A stretch of 64,000 nt of DNA from Plantactinospora sp. BC1 (GTDB lineage Bacteria; Actinomycetota; Actinomycetes; Mycobacteriales; Micromonosporaceae). A model generated the notes under the pieces. The model searched no databases and was not told where the DNA came from. It worked only from the letters and a program-made list of their open reading frames with translations. Location: NCBI RefSeq assembly GCF_003030345.1, contig NZ_CP028158.1, forward strand, positions 7,254,001-7,318,000, given 5' to 3'. Both the position numbers and the translations under genes were made by a program. Within the stretch, counting starts at the first letter, position 1, and each line of letters starts with the position of its first letter. This document shows positions 11,637 to 19,631 of the stretch, one piece after another.

Positions 11637-12368
11637 ATGTCCGATGCCCCCCGCTCCGAACGGCCTGCCACGACCGATTCCGGTGCCATCGAGATCACCT
11701 CGGAACCGATCGTGCTGCACCAGAGGACCGGCCGGGAAGCCGAGGCGGTCGACGTCACTCCGGCACCCGACGGCGAGCCTGGTGCCGCCGGCCCGGCCGG
11801 CAAGCCGTCGTCACGCCGCCGGAAGATCGTCCTCGGTTCGGTACTCGCGGTCACCGTCGCCGGAGCCGCCGTCTTCGGCACCGTGGGCTGGCGCATCATG
11901 CAGCAGAAGGACGCCACCCTCGCCACGCCGGTCGAGGTCGCCGGGCTCACCCGGGACGAGAGCGAGGGCGCCCGGGCGACCATCGAGTACCTCCGGACCG
12001 CCGTCAACGCCGAAATCAACTTCGCCGAGAGCTTCGGTGCCGTTTACGCCGACCCGGCGGGCCCGGACCGCAGCGTCCTGCTCTTCGGCGGTACGACCCT
12101 GGTCTGGCAGCCCGAACGGGACCTCGACCGCCTCTTCGACCTGGCCTCGGAGGAGGACAGCAAGGTCTCGGGCGTTCGGAAGGTGGACGCCGGTCCGCTC
12201 GGCGGGGTGATGAAGTGCGGTACCGCCCCGATCCGGGACGGCGAGCTGGTCTTCTGCGGCTGGGCCGACCACGGCAGCATCGCGATGGGCATGTTCGCCG
12301 GTCGTCCGCTGGACGAGTCCGCCACGCTGCTACGGGAGATCCGAAACGCCGTACAGAGCCGGGACTGA
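11637..12368 (+). CDS. Single-pass membrane protein of unknown function
   Basis: A 243-residue protein with a hydrophilic N-terminus (about 60 residues, probably cytoplasmic), one membrane segment (VLGSVLAVTVAGAAVFGTVGW, about 63-83), and an external alpha/beta-looking domain. It starts at ATG 11637 (MSDAPRSERP) divergently from valS, probably leaderless. No known domain was recognised. Confidence 0.75.
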   Translation: MSDAPRSERPATTDSGAIEITSEPIVLHQRTGREAEAVDVTPAPDGEPGAAGPAGKPSSRRRKIVLGSVLAVTVAGAAVFGTVGWRIMQQKDATLATPVEVAGLTRDESEGARATIEYLRTAVNAEINFAESFGAVYADPAGPDRSVLLFGGTTLVWQPERDLDRLFDLASEEDSKVSGVRKVDAGPLGGVMKCGTAPIRDGELVFCGWADHGSIAMGMFAGRPLDESATLLREIRNAVQSRD

Positions 12369-12479
12369 TCCGCAGGCGGCGCAGGCGGCGCGTGGTCAGG
12401 CACGGCACCGGGGTTGAGCGCGCCGTGCGTTGAGCCGCGGGCGCGTCGTCAGACCCGTCCCAGGCGACACAGGTCAGGT

Positions 12480-12520
12480 AAAACACGAGTGGCGCCACCC
12501 GCATGGGTGGCGCCACTTCG
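12480..12520 (-). terminator. Terminator downstream of the 5S rRNA gene
   Basis: A perfect 12-bp inverted repeat GTGGCGCCACCC (12489-12500), loop GCAT, and GGGTGGCGCCAC (12505-12516). On the minus strand it is followed by TCGTGTTTTACC, a modest U run. It lies 14 nt past the 5S gene and can also end transcription of the + strand gene that stops at 12368. Confidence 0.9.
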
Positions 12521-12530
12521 TAGAAGATGT

Positions 12531-12647
12531 CCGGCGGCGTCTTACTCTCCCACACCCTCCCGAGTGCAGTACCATCAGCGCTGGAAGGCTTAGCTTCCGG
12601 GTTCGGAATGTAACCGGGCGTTTCCCCTCCGCCATAACCGCCGTAAC
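12531..12647 (-). rRNA. rrf: 5S ribosomal RNA, isolated copy
   Basis: On the minus strand the 117 nt run from GTTACGGCGG to GACGCCGCCGGA. They contain the conserved 5S segments CATTCCGAACCCGGAAGCTAA and TGATGGTACTGC, and the two ends pair to form helix I. No 23S or 16S sequence lies upstream: only 143 nt separate it from an alpha/beta hydrolase gene. It is therefore unlinked to an rRNA operon in this window. A possible promoter box (TTATAC about 65 nt upstream) is weak. Confidence 0.95.
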
Positions 12648-12790
12648 CCTACCAACTCCCACCGACCCGGCAAGCCCGGGGGGGACTGCTGCTGCGGACG
12701 TACGCCGGGTATAACCACCGCCACCGGCCCGGTGTTCCGCGATCCGCCCCCACCCACCACCCGATCATGACCAAAAATCGGACATCCGGG

Positions 12791-13603
12791 TCACGACCGG
12801 ATGGCGGTCAACCCGTCGAACAGCGCCAGCACCCGGGCCGGGTCCTCGACGTGGGCGTTGTGCCCCAGACCGGACAACGTACGCGTCGGCACACCGAACC
12901 GGGCCAACTCGTCGTCACCGACCATCGGGTCGTGCTCGCCCCGGGCCAGCAGCACCGGGGCGGAGACCGCCGCCAGCAGCCCGGCCATCGCCGGAGCCCC
13001 GACGCCGAACGCGCGCGGATCCATCGCCAGCCGCCAGCGGCCGTCCCCGGTCGGGACGATTCCGCCGTCGACGACCGGATCGTCCGGTTCGACGAGCCCG
13101 ACCAGGCCGGAGACCCGCAGATGGCGCCGCGCCGCCTCGGCCCGGGAGTCGTACCAGGCGACCGGGCGGTCGGCGAGCGCGGCGGTTCTGCCCAGCTCGT
13201 CGGCGGTCCAGCCGACCTTCACACCCAGCCCGAGAACCGCCTCGACCGCCCAGCCGGACCCGCTACCGGCCGGACCGTCCGATCCGCGCCCCGCCAGGGC
13301 CAGCCCGACCGCACCGCCCAGCGAGTGCCCGAGCACCACCACCCGGTCACCGGACGAGAGCAGTCCGGCCAGGCCGGCCGCCAGCGAGTCGAAGGAGTAC
13401 CGGTCGAGTGGCGCGGAGCCGCCGTGTCCGGGCAGGTCCGGTGCCAGCCAGCGTCCCGGCCAGCGGTCGGCGAGCAGCCCCGCCCAGCCCCGCCACACGT
13501 CACCGGTGGCGCCCATCCCGTGCAGCAACAGCAGCAGCGGCCGCCCGGTGCCGCCGCCGAGCGCCACCCGCAGGTCCCCGGCCGCCGGATCCGCACCCGT
13601 CAT
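12791..13603 (-). CDS. Alpha/beta hydrolase
   Basis: A 270-residue cytoplasmic hydrolase. The order is LLLLHGMGATGDVW (oxyanion-hole region), the nucleophile elbow GHSLGG, the acid in ARGEHDPMV, and the catalytic His in GLGHNAHVEDP. All three members of the triad are present. The substrate cannot be told from the sequence; esterase- or lactonase-like activity is typical. It lies on the same strand as the 5S gene downstream. Confidence 0.9.
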   Translation of the reverse strand: MTGADPAAGDLRVALGGGTGRPLLLLLHGMGATGDVWRGWAGLLADRWPGRWLAPDLPGHGGSAPLDRYSFDSLAAGLAGLLSSGDRVVVLGHSLGGAVGLALAGRGSDGPAGSGSGWAVEAVLGLGVKVGWTADELGRTAALADRPVAWYDSRAEAARRHLRVSGLVGLVEPDDPVVDGGIVPTGDGRWRLAMDPRAFGVGAPAMAGLLAAVSAPVLLARGEHDPMVGDDELARFGVPTRTLSGLGHNAHVEDPARVLALFDGLTAIRS

Positions 13604-13678
13604 GCCGAGCAGTCTGCCACCGGGAACCCTCCTGCCGAGCCCCGCACCGACGGCGGATTCTGCACCGCCGCCAGCAGG

Positions 13679-14851
13679 TCAGCGCAGCGCGGCGGCCATC
13701 CGGCGGACCGCCTCGGTGACCACCTCCGGTGAGGTCGCCAGGTTGAACCGGGCGTGTCCGGCACCGCCGGTCCCGAAGAGCGGCCCGGAGACCAGCGCGA
13801 CCCGGCCGCGCTCCAGGAACACCTCGGCCGGGTCGGCGGGCGCGCCGGAGCCGTCGACCGGCAGCGGCAGGTCCCGGCAGTCCAGCCAGGTCAGATAGGT
13901 GCCCTCCGGAGGCCGGTACTGCACCTGCGGCAGGTGCTCGGCGAGCAGGTCACCGAGGAGCCGACGGTTCTGGTCGAGCCCGGCCAGCAGTTCGTCGAGC
14001 CATCCGCCGCCGTAGCGGAACGCGGCGGTGTGCGCGAGCGCGCCCAGATGACTCGCACCGTCGCCGGCCACCTTCGGCAGCCGGGCCAGGTCGTCGGCGG
14101 CCGCCGGCCCGGCGATCGCCAGCGCCGCCTTCACCCCGGCCAGGTTCCACGCCTTCGAGGCGGAGTGCAGCGCGAGGCCGCGTTCACCGCCGGGCATCGA
14201 GAGGTACGGCCGGAACGTCACGCCCGGATAGATCAGTGGCGCGTGGATCTCGTCCACGACGACGCGTACGCCGTACCGGTCGGAGAGTTCGATCACCATC
14301 GCGAGTTCGTCGGCGGTGTGCACGGTCCCGGTCGGGTTGTGCGGGCTGCACAGCAGGTAGGCGGCCGACCGGCCCCCGTCGACGGCCTCGGCGAAGGCAC
14401 GCTCCAGGGCGTCCGGGTCGAGCCGGTACTCCGCGTTCAGCGGCGCCTCGACGACCCGCCGCTCGTTGCTGCGGAGGAAGTCGTAGAACGGCGGATAGAC
14501 CGGCGGGTTGATCACCACCGCGTCGCCGTACCCGGTGACCAGCTTGACCATCTCGACGACGCCGAGCATCACGTCGGGGACCAGCCGGGTCTGCTCGATC
14601 TTCGGGGCCCAGCCCCAGCGTTCCCGGGCGAATCCGGCGAGCGCCGAGGCGTAGTCCGTACCGTCCGGCGGATAACCGGTGTCACCGAGCGCGACGGCGT
14701 CGGTCAGCGCCCGCGCGACCGGCTCGGCGAGCGGTACGTCCATCTCGGCGACCCAGAGCGGGAGTACGTCCGGCGGATAGCGCCGCCACTTCTCGCTGGT
14801 ACGGCGTCGCAGGTCGGCCAGGGAGAGGGTCTGCAAGGGGTTGCCCACCAC
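13679..14851 (-). CDS. MalY/PatB-type PLP aminotransferase (likely C-S lyase)
   Basis: A 390-residue fold-type I PLP enzyme. It shows [17 protein letters not shown] near the N-terminus (the MalY/PatB signature region), [17 protein letters not shown] with the PLP-pyridine Asp, and [10 protein letters not shown] with the Schiff-base Lys. MalY/PatB relatives cleave cystathionine or cysteine conjugates. The start is one of two adjacent GTG codons (14851 or 14848); longer upstream readings have no family similarity. Transcribed in the same direction as the HxlR regulator gene upstream, 82 nt away. Confidence 0.88.
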   Translation of the reverse strand: MVGNPLQTLSLADLRRRTSEKWRRYPPDVLPLWVAEMDVPLAEPVARALTDAVALGDTGYPPDGTDYASALAGFARERWGWAPKIEQTRLVPDVMLGVVEMVKLVTGYGDAVVINPPVYPPFYDFLRSNERRVVEAPLNAEYRLDPDALERAFAEAVDGGRSAAYLLCSPHNPTGTVHTADELAMVIELSDRYGVRVVVDEIHAPLIYPGVTFRPYLSMPGGERGLALHSASKAWNLAGVKAALAIAGPAAADDLARLPKVAGDGASHLGALAHTAAFRYGGGWLDELLAGLDQNRRLLGDLLAEHLPQVQYRPPEGTYLTWLDCRDLPLPVDGSGAPADPAEVFLERGRVALVSGPLFGTGGAGHARFNLATSPEVVTEAVRRMAAALR

Positions 14852-14933
14852 GCCACGGTACTTCGCCGCGGGGCCGGCGTGGCTGGTACTCCGGCCGGAA
14901 CTCTTCCCGGCGACACCGCCCGGCGGCGAGTGC

Positions 14934-15602
14934 TCAGGAGTAGAGGCGCAGGATCCGTACGACGGCCGCCCGGTCGCCTTCGACGCGCACGGTCCCGTCG
15001 CGCTCGGCCTGCCCGAGTGGCACATCGGCGAAGAGGAGGCGACTCCAGACCGTCGACTCTGCGGTCACTGTCGCCGCCGGCTCGGTGGCCACACCCGCCC
15101 GGACGTCGATGCGCCCGTCGACCGGGGCCACCCGGTAGTCGCAGATCGGCGGGTCGGGGCGCCGGCCGTCGTACAGGCGGAGGGCCAGGACCGGCGCCTC
15201 GCCCGGCACCTCCGGTGCCATCGTCCGCATGGCGAGGACCGTCCCGTCCGGAGTCATGCCGCCGTCGGTGCGCGGGTCGGGGCCGGCGGAGTACCAGCGC
15301 CCCAGCGATCCCAGGACGGACTCCAGTTCGCGTCCCCACTCCGTCGCGACGTACGCGCGGGTGCGGGCCAGATCCGAGAGGACGACCTGCTCGACGATCC
15401 CGGTCTCCTGTAGCGACCGCAGCCGGTCGGCGAGAACGGCCGGGGTGATGCCACGGACCGACTCTTGCAGGTCGGTGAAGCGCTTGGGTCCGAGAATCAC
15501 CTCACGCACCACGATCAGCGTCCATCGATCGCCCACCAGGTCGAGAGCGTTCGCGGCACGGCAGGCGTCGCCGAGTTCCCGAAAGGTCCGCTTGGTCGGC
15601 AC
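14934..15602 (-). CDS. HxlR-family transcriptional regulator with C-terminal extra domain
   Basis: A 222-residue protein from GTG 15602. The winged helix (residues 14-100: [20 protein letters not shown], then [20 protein letters not shown]) is HxlR-type, but the conserved early Cys is at position 14 ([10 protein letters not shown]) rather than next to the usual CPV motif. The ~100-residue C-terminal part resembles the SCP2-like domain found in some longer HxlR proteins. It is divergent from the DUF899 gene, with a 64-nt shared promoter region holding direct repeats, so it probably controls both itself and that gene. Confidence 0.85.
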   Translation of the reverse strand: MPTKRTFRELGDACRAANALDLVGDRWTLIVVREVILGPKRFTDLQESVRGITPAVLADRLRSLQETGIVEQVVLSDLARTRAYVATEWGRELESVLGSLGRWYSAGPDPRTDGGMTPDGTVLAMRTMAPEVPGEAPVLALRLYDGRRPDPPICDYRVAPVDGRIDVRAGVATEPAATVTAESTVWSRLLFADVPLGQAERDGTVRVEGDRAAVVRILRLYS

Positions 15603-15626
15603 GCCGTCTCACCGCCTTCCCTCTAA

Positions 15627-15659
15627 CTATGGTCAAGCAAGTACTCGCTATGTTTAAGC
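15627..15659. promoter_or_regulatory. Candidate HxlR operator: 12-bp direct repeat
   Basis: CTATGGTCAAGC (15627-15638) and CTATGTTTAAGC (15648-15659) match at 10 of 12 positions and are 21 bp apart, two helical turns. The second copy overlaps TAAGCT (15655-15660), a possible -10 box six nt before the ATG of the DUF899 gene, and the first covers the matching -35 position. Confidence 0.55.
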
Positions 15660-15666
15660 TATCAGC

Positions 15667-16395
15667 ATGACAACCGTCCACACCACGACCCCCGCCCCTC
15701 CGGTCGTCGACCGCGAGACCTGGCTCGCCGAGCGCGAGGCGTTGCTCTTCCGCGAGAAGGCGCACACCCGCCAGGGCGACGCGATCGCCGCCGCCCGGCG
15801 CCGCCTGCCGATGACCGAGGTGACACCGATCTCGCTCATCGGAGCGCACGGCCCGACACCCCTGCCGGACATCTTCGCCGGCCGCGACCAGCTCGTCGTC
15901 TACCGGCACATGTGGCACCTCGGAAAGCCCTTCGAGGACCAGTGCGAAGGCTGCACGGCCAGCATCTGGGACTTCCAGAACGCGGCATACCTCGAGGAGC
16001 GGGGCATCTCCTTCGCGGTCTTCTGCGAGGGGCCGTACGAGGAGATCGCTCCCTTCCGGGACTTCATGGGCTACACGCACCCGTGGTATTCCACGCACGG
16101 CATCGACGACCCCGCCTATGCCGGCGGCGGCGAGATCGCCTGCTTCCTGAAGCGAGACGACCGGTTCTTCCTGACGTACGAGACGACCGGCCGGGGCGTC
16201 GAAGCGATCATGTCGTCACACAGGCTGCTCGACATGACCGTCTACGGCAGACAGGAGGTCTGGGAGGACTCACCGGAGGGCTGGCCGCAGGAACCGACCT
16301 ACACGAGGTGGCGCAGGGACGGCCGACCCGTGCCGCAATGGACCAGGCCCGGAGTCGGACCGGTCGGCGCAGCACACCAACAGCACTGCCACTGA
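15667..16395 (+). CDS. DUF899 (thioredoxin-like) family protein
   Basis: A 242-residue cytoplasmic protein. The DRETWLAEREALLFREKAHT start, the DQLVVYRHMWHL segment and the CEGC motif in the thioredoxin-like fold identify DUF899. Cysteine spacing (CxxC) suggests redox chemistry, but no activity is established for the family. It is divergent from an HxlR regulator, a family that often senses redox or electrophiles, which fits a stress role. Probably leaderless: no ribosome binding site precedes ATG 15667. Confidence 0.85.
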   Translation: MTTVHTTTPAPPVVDRETWLAEREALLFREKAHTRQGDAIAAARRRLPMTEVTPISLIGAHGPTPLPDIFAGRDQLVVYRHMWHLGKPFEDQCEGCTASIWDFQNAAYLEERGISFAVFCEGPYEEIAPFRDFMGYTHPWYSTHGIDDPAYAGGGEIACFLKRDDRFFLTYETTGRGVEAIMSSHRLLDMTVYGRQEVWEDSPEGWPQEPTYTRWRRDGRPVPQWTRPGVGPVGAAHQQHCH

Positions 16396-16428
16396 CGGTC
16401 GGCGGGTGGCGGGCCCCCGGTGGGACGG

Positions 16429-16664
16429 TCAGTTGCGCACGGGTGGCCCGAACACCCGCTCGCGGTCGAACGGGCAACTGGAGACCTCGTCGCCGAACAG
16501 CTCGGCGACCAGGTCGCGGGCGCTCGGCAGTACCGGGCGCAGCCCGCGCCGCCCGTCCCCGCCACCCGGTCGAGGATGCGCCCGGCGTCGGCCCGCATCC
16601 GGGGCCACGCCGCCAGGAACGACGGGCTCCGCGGACGGTACGAGAAGTGGTGGGTGTAACCCAT
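16429..16664 (-). pseudogene. Small gene broken by a -1 frameshift
   Basis: An ATG at 16664 opens MGYTHHFSYRPRSPSFLAAW and continues to DRVAG near 16555. There the frame must change to continue as GLRPVLPSARDLVAELFGDE and CPFDRERVFGPPVRN before a TGA at 16431-16429. One extra G in the GGGG run at this point would restore a single ~78-residue protein. The halves belong together by length and amino-acid style; I know the MGYTHY-type start from uncharacterised small actinobacterial and phage-linked proteins. It is either a true pseudogene or a sequencing error. Confidence 0.6.
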
Positions 16665-16725
16665 GCCAGGAATTGTCGCGGCACGAGGGACATTTCGGCG
16701 GTTCCGGTCGAGCCGTCCGCCGCCG

Positions 16726-16923
16726 TCAGCCAGCCGTGCCGCACGGGATCTCCCGGCTGACGAACGCCCGCCACGCGTCGGCGGCGAAGACGAGCACCGG
16801 CCCGGACGGGTCCTTGCTGTCCCGGACCCCGACCGCCCCCGGCAGGCCGACCGCAACCTCGACACACGCGCCTTGAGAGTTGCTGCGAACGCTCTTGCGC
16901 CAGTGGGCTCCGGTCAGATCCAT
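16726..16923 (-). CDS. DUF397 protein without its regulator
   Basis: A 65-residue protein with the DUF397 pattern: WRKSVRSNSQGACVEVA, then GVRDSKDPSGPVLVFAADAW. DUF397 proteins normally pair with an upstream XRE-DUF5753 regulator, often with overlapping genes. Here only the last codons of such a regulator remain upstream. A complete pair exists at 54452-55470 and this protein resembles its DUF397 member closely. Confidence 0.88.
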   Translation of the reverse strand: MDLTGAHWRKSVRSNSQGACVEVAVGLPGAVGVRDSKDPSGPVLVFAADAWRAFVSREIPCGTAG

Positions 16924-17000
16924 GTCTTGGCCACCTTCGCTATCAACTCGGTCGACTGCGGCTGGTCCGGCCGCGCCTGCTGATCACCCGCGCCCGGCGG
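16914..17000 (-). pseudogene. C-terminal remnant of an XRE-DUF5753 regulator
   Basis: On the minus strand the frame ending at TGA 16914 reads PQSTELIAKVAKTWI, matching 8 of the last 11 residues of the intact regulator at 54667-55470 (ELIAEVAETWT). The same ~10-nt overlap with the DUF397 start is kept. The frame is closed at 17001 by the stop codon of the neighbouring gene, so the HTH and sensor portions are gone. Confidence 0.7.
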
Positions 17001-17507
17001 TTACGGCATCTGTATGGGATATGACCCCGGCCCGTACGGCATCGAACTCGGCTGCACCGGATGGGTCTCCCGGCGCTCGGCCTGGGCGAACCCGGCGGAC
17101 CGGCTGTTCACCTGCGGCCAGCCGCCGGCCTCGTGGAACAGTCGCAGCGCGGTCGCCACCACCTCGGCCAGCGACTCGTTCGCCTCGATCTCGATGGTGG
17201 CGCCCGGGGTGTCGATCCGGACCTTGGTCGGACTGGCCGAGCCGTCGCCCGACGACCTCGACGCCGCCTCGTCGGCCGGAGCCGACGCCGGCTCCGACGC
17301 CGGCTGTGCCGGCATCGCGGGGTGCGGCGTCGGCGCCTCGGCGCCGGTCGGACCGTCCGGTGCCGCGGGGACGGCCGGCGGCGGGGTGGTCTCGGGGATC
17401 GGCGTGGTCTCGGGTACCGGCGAAGTCTCCGGGGCGATCTCCGGCGGCGCCGGCTGGGCGGGGACCGATCCGGCAGACGACACGACTCGGGATGGTTCAA
17501 ATGTCAC
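17001..17507 (-). CDS. Pro/Ala-rich protein with short conserved C-terminal segment
   Basis: A 168-residue protein. Residues 1-95 are low complexity with repeated PETTPIPETT-type motifs. Residues ~96-135 (KVRIDTPGATIEIEANESLA and the following VVATALRLFHEAGG) look like a small folded alpha/beta unit, and the C-terminal tail is Pro-rich. There is no signal peptide or membrane segment. Not recognised as a named family. Confidence 0.65.
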   Translation of the reverse strand: MTFEPSRVVSSAGSVPAQPAPPEIAPETSPVPETTPIPETTPPPAVPAAPDGPTGAEAPTPHPAMPAQPASEPASAPADEAASRSSGDGSASPTKVRIDTPGATIEIEANESLAEVVATALRLFHEAGGWPQVNSRSAGFAQAERRETHPVQPSSMPYGPGSYPIQMP

Positions 17508-17579
17508 CCCGTCATTGTCGGGTCGAGCCGCACCGGTCCGCCACGCCGTCCCGGGGCGCCGGACGCGAGGTGGGGCCGG

Positions 17580-19481
17580 TCAGCCGGCGACCAGCTCCGC
17601 CTCCTCGGCCCGGGGCCGCTCCTCTTGCGCGAACTGGGTCCGGTACAGCTCCTCGTAGCGACCGCCGGCCGCGAGCAGTTCGTCGTGGGTGCCGCGCTCC
17701 ACGATCCGGCCCTCCTCGACCACCAGAATCTGGTCGGCGGCCCGTACGGTGGAGAGCCGGTGCGCGATCACCAACGCCGTACGGTCGGCCAGCGCCTCGC
17801 CGAGCGCCGCCTGCACCGCCGCCTCGGAGGTGGAGTCGAGGTGCGCGGTCGCCTCGTCCAGGATCACCACCCGGGGTCGGGCCAGCAGCAGCCGGGCGAT
17901 GGTCAGCCGCTGCCGCTCACCGCCGGAGAGCCGGTAGCCGCGCTCGCCGACCACGGTGCCGAGCCCGTCGGGCAGCCCCTCGATCAGGTCGGCGAGCCGG
18001 GCCCGGCGCAACGCGTCCCACAGCTCCTGCTCGGTCGCATCGGGCCGGGCCAGCAGCAGGTTGCTCCGGATGGTGTCGTGGAACAGGTGCCCGTCCTGGG
18101 TGACCAGGCCGAGCGTCTCCCGGATCGAGTCGGCCGACAGGTCCCGCACGTCCTGCCCGGCCAGGCGTACGGCGCCGGAGTCGGTGTCGTAGAGCCGGGG
18201 TACGAGCTGGGCGATGGTGGACTTGCCGGCCCCCGAGGAGCCGACCAGGGCGACCAGTTGACCCGGCTCGACCCGGAACGAGACGTCGTGCAGCACGTCG
18301 ACCCCGCCCCGGGTGTCCAGGGTCGCCACCTCTTCGAGGGAGGCGAGCGAGACCTTCTCCGCCGACGGGTAGCCGAAGGTCACCCCGTCCAACTCGACCG
18401 AGACCGGCCCGTCCGGCACGTGGCGCGCGTCGGGCTTCTCGGTGATCAGCGGCTTGAGGTCGAGGATCTCGAAGACCCGCTCGAAGCTGACCAGCGCGCT
18501 CATCACCTCGACCCGGGCGCTGGCCAGGGCGGTCAGCGGGGCGTAGAGCCGGGTCAGCAGCAGGGCGAGCGCGACCACGGCACCGGGCTCCAGTTGGCCG
18601 CGCAGCGCGTAGAGGCCGCCGAGGCCGTACACCAGGGCGAGAGCCAGCGCCGAGACCAGGGTGAGCGCGGTGATGAAGACCGACTGGACCATGGCGGTGC
18701 GCACCCCGATGTCGCGGACCCGGCGGGCCCGGAGCGCGAACTCGGCGGACTCCTCCGCCGGCCGGCCGAAGAGCTTGACCAGGGTCGCGCCGGGCGCGGA
18801 GAACCGCTCGGTCATCTGGGTACTCATCGTCGCGTTGTGGTTGGCGGCCTCGCGCTCCAGCCGGGCCAGCCGGCTGCCCATCCGGCGGGCCGGCAGCACG
18901 AAGACCGGCAGCAGCACGAGCGCGAGCAGGGTGATCCGCCAGGAGATCCCGATCATCACCACCAGGGTGAGCAGCAGGGTGACGAGATTGCCGACCACCC
19001 CGGAGAGGGTGTCGGAGAACGCCCGCTGCGCGCCGATCACGTCGTTGTTGAGCCGGCTGACCAGCGCACCGGTCCGGGTCCGGGTGAAGAAGGCGACCGG
19101 CATCTTCTGCACGTGGTCGAAGACGGCGGTACGCAGGTCGAGGATGAGCCCCTCGCCGATGCTCGCCGAGAAATAGCGGGTGAGCAGCGCGAGGCCGGCC
19201 TCGGCCAGCGCGACGACTCCGATCAGCACGGCGAGCCCGACGACCAGGTCGGTGCTTCCGCCGCCGACGATGCCGTCGACCACCCGACCGGCGAGCACCG
19301 GCGTGGCCACCGCCAGCACGGCCAGCACCACGCTGAGCAGCAGGTAGTAGGTCAGCCGGCGGCGGTGCGGCCGGGCGAAGCCGGCGATGCGCCGGAGCGT
19401 GGCCATCGAGAACGGCCGTCTGTCCTGCTGGGCGTGCATCGCGTGGTAGAGCGAGTTCCACGCCGTGACTTCCATACTCAT
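17580..19481 (-). CDS. ABC exporter, fused membrane and ATPase domains
   Basis: A 633-residue half-transporter. An N-terminal ABC exporter membrane domain (six segments, about residues 30-340) is followed by an ATPase domain with Walker A VGSSGAGKST, signature LSGGERQRL, Walker B VVILDEATAHLD and the switch His in ALVIAHRLSTVRAADQI. The start at ATG 19481 (MSMEVTAWNS) has GGAGGG at the right distance; longer upstream readings lack family similarity. It would work as a homodimer pumping lipids, peptides or drugs outward. Its promoter has a MerR-family layout, consistent with induction by a small molecule or redox-cycling agent. Confidence 0.93.
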   Translation of the reverse strand: MSMEVTAWNSLYHAMHAQQDRRPFSMATLRRIAGFARPHRRRLTYYLLLSVVLAVLAVATPVLAGRVVDGIVGGGSTDLVVGLAVLIGVVALAEAGLALLTRYFSASIGEGLILDLRTAVFDHVQKMPVAFFTRTRTGALVSRLNNDVIGAQRAFSDTLSGVVGNLVTLLLTLVVMIGISWRITLLALVLLPVFVLPARRMGSRLARLEREAANHNATMSTQMTERFSAPGATLVKLFGRPAEESAEFALRARRVRDIGVRTAMVQSVFITALTLVSALALALVYGLGGLYALRGQLEPGAVVALALLLTRLYAPLTALASARVEVMSALVSFERVFEILDLKPLITEKPDARHVPDGPVSVELDGVTFGYPSAEKVSLASLEEVATLDTRGGVDVLHDVSFRVEPGQLVALVGSSGAGKSTIAQLVPRLYDTDSGAVRLAGQDVRDLSADSIRETLGLVTQDGHLFHDTIRSNLLLARPDATEQELWDALRRARLADLIEGLPDGLGTVVGERGYRLSGGERQRLTIARLLLARPRVVILDEATAHLDSTSEAAVQAALGEALADRTALVIAHRLSTVRAADQILVVEEGRIVERGTHDELLAAGGRYEELYRTQFAQEERPRAEEAELVAG

Positions 19482-19534
19482 CGCTGGCACCCTCCGTGAA
19501 CACCGAGTCGCCCGGACCTTATCGGCGCCCACCG

Positions 19535-19565
19535 ACAGTACGACCTCAAGCAATGTCGAGGTCAA
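19535..19565 (-). promoter_or_regulatory. MerR-family type promoter (19-bp spacer with dyad) for the ABC exporter
   Basis: On the minus strand TTGACC (19565-19560) and TACTGT (19540-19535) are separated by exactly 19 bp. The spacer contains the dyad GACCTC...GAGGTC (19563-19542), in which CTTGAGG resembles the half-site of SoxR-type operators. MerR-family activators act on such over-long spacers. The predicted start of transcription is about 47 nt before the ATG. Confidence 0.7.
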
Positions 19566-19631
19566 CCGTCGCGGTCCCGCCCGGAGTGGCGGCCGGGGCG
19601 GCGGTCGGGGCGGAACGAAACGACTGAAGAT

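Noticed and set aside
12648-12790. Possible 3' end of a 23S rRNA gene upstream of the 5S gene
   Set aside because: No 23S-like sequence is present and the space is too short.
14852-15025. Longer N-terminus for the MalY-type protein
   Set aside because: Extra residues overlap the HxlR gene and resemble no aminotransferase.
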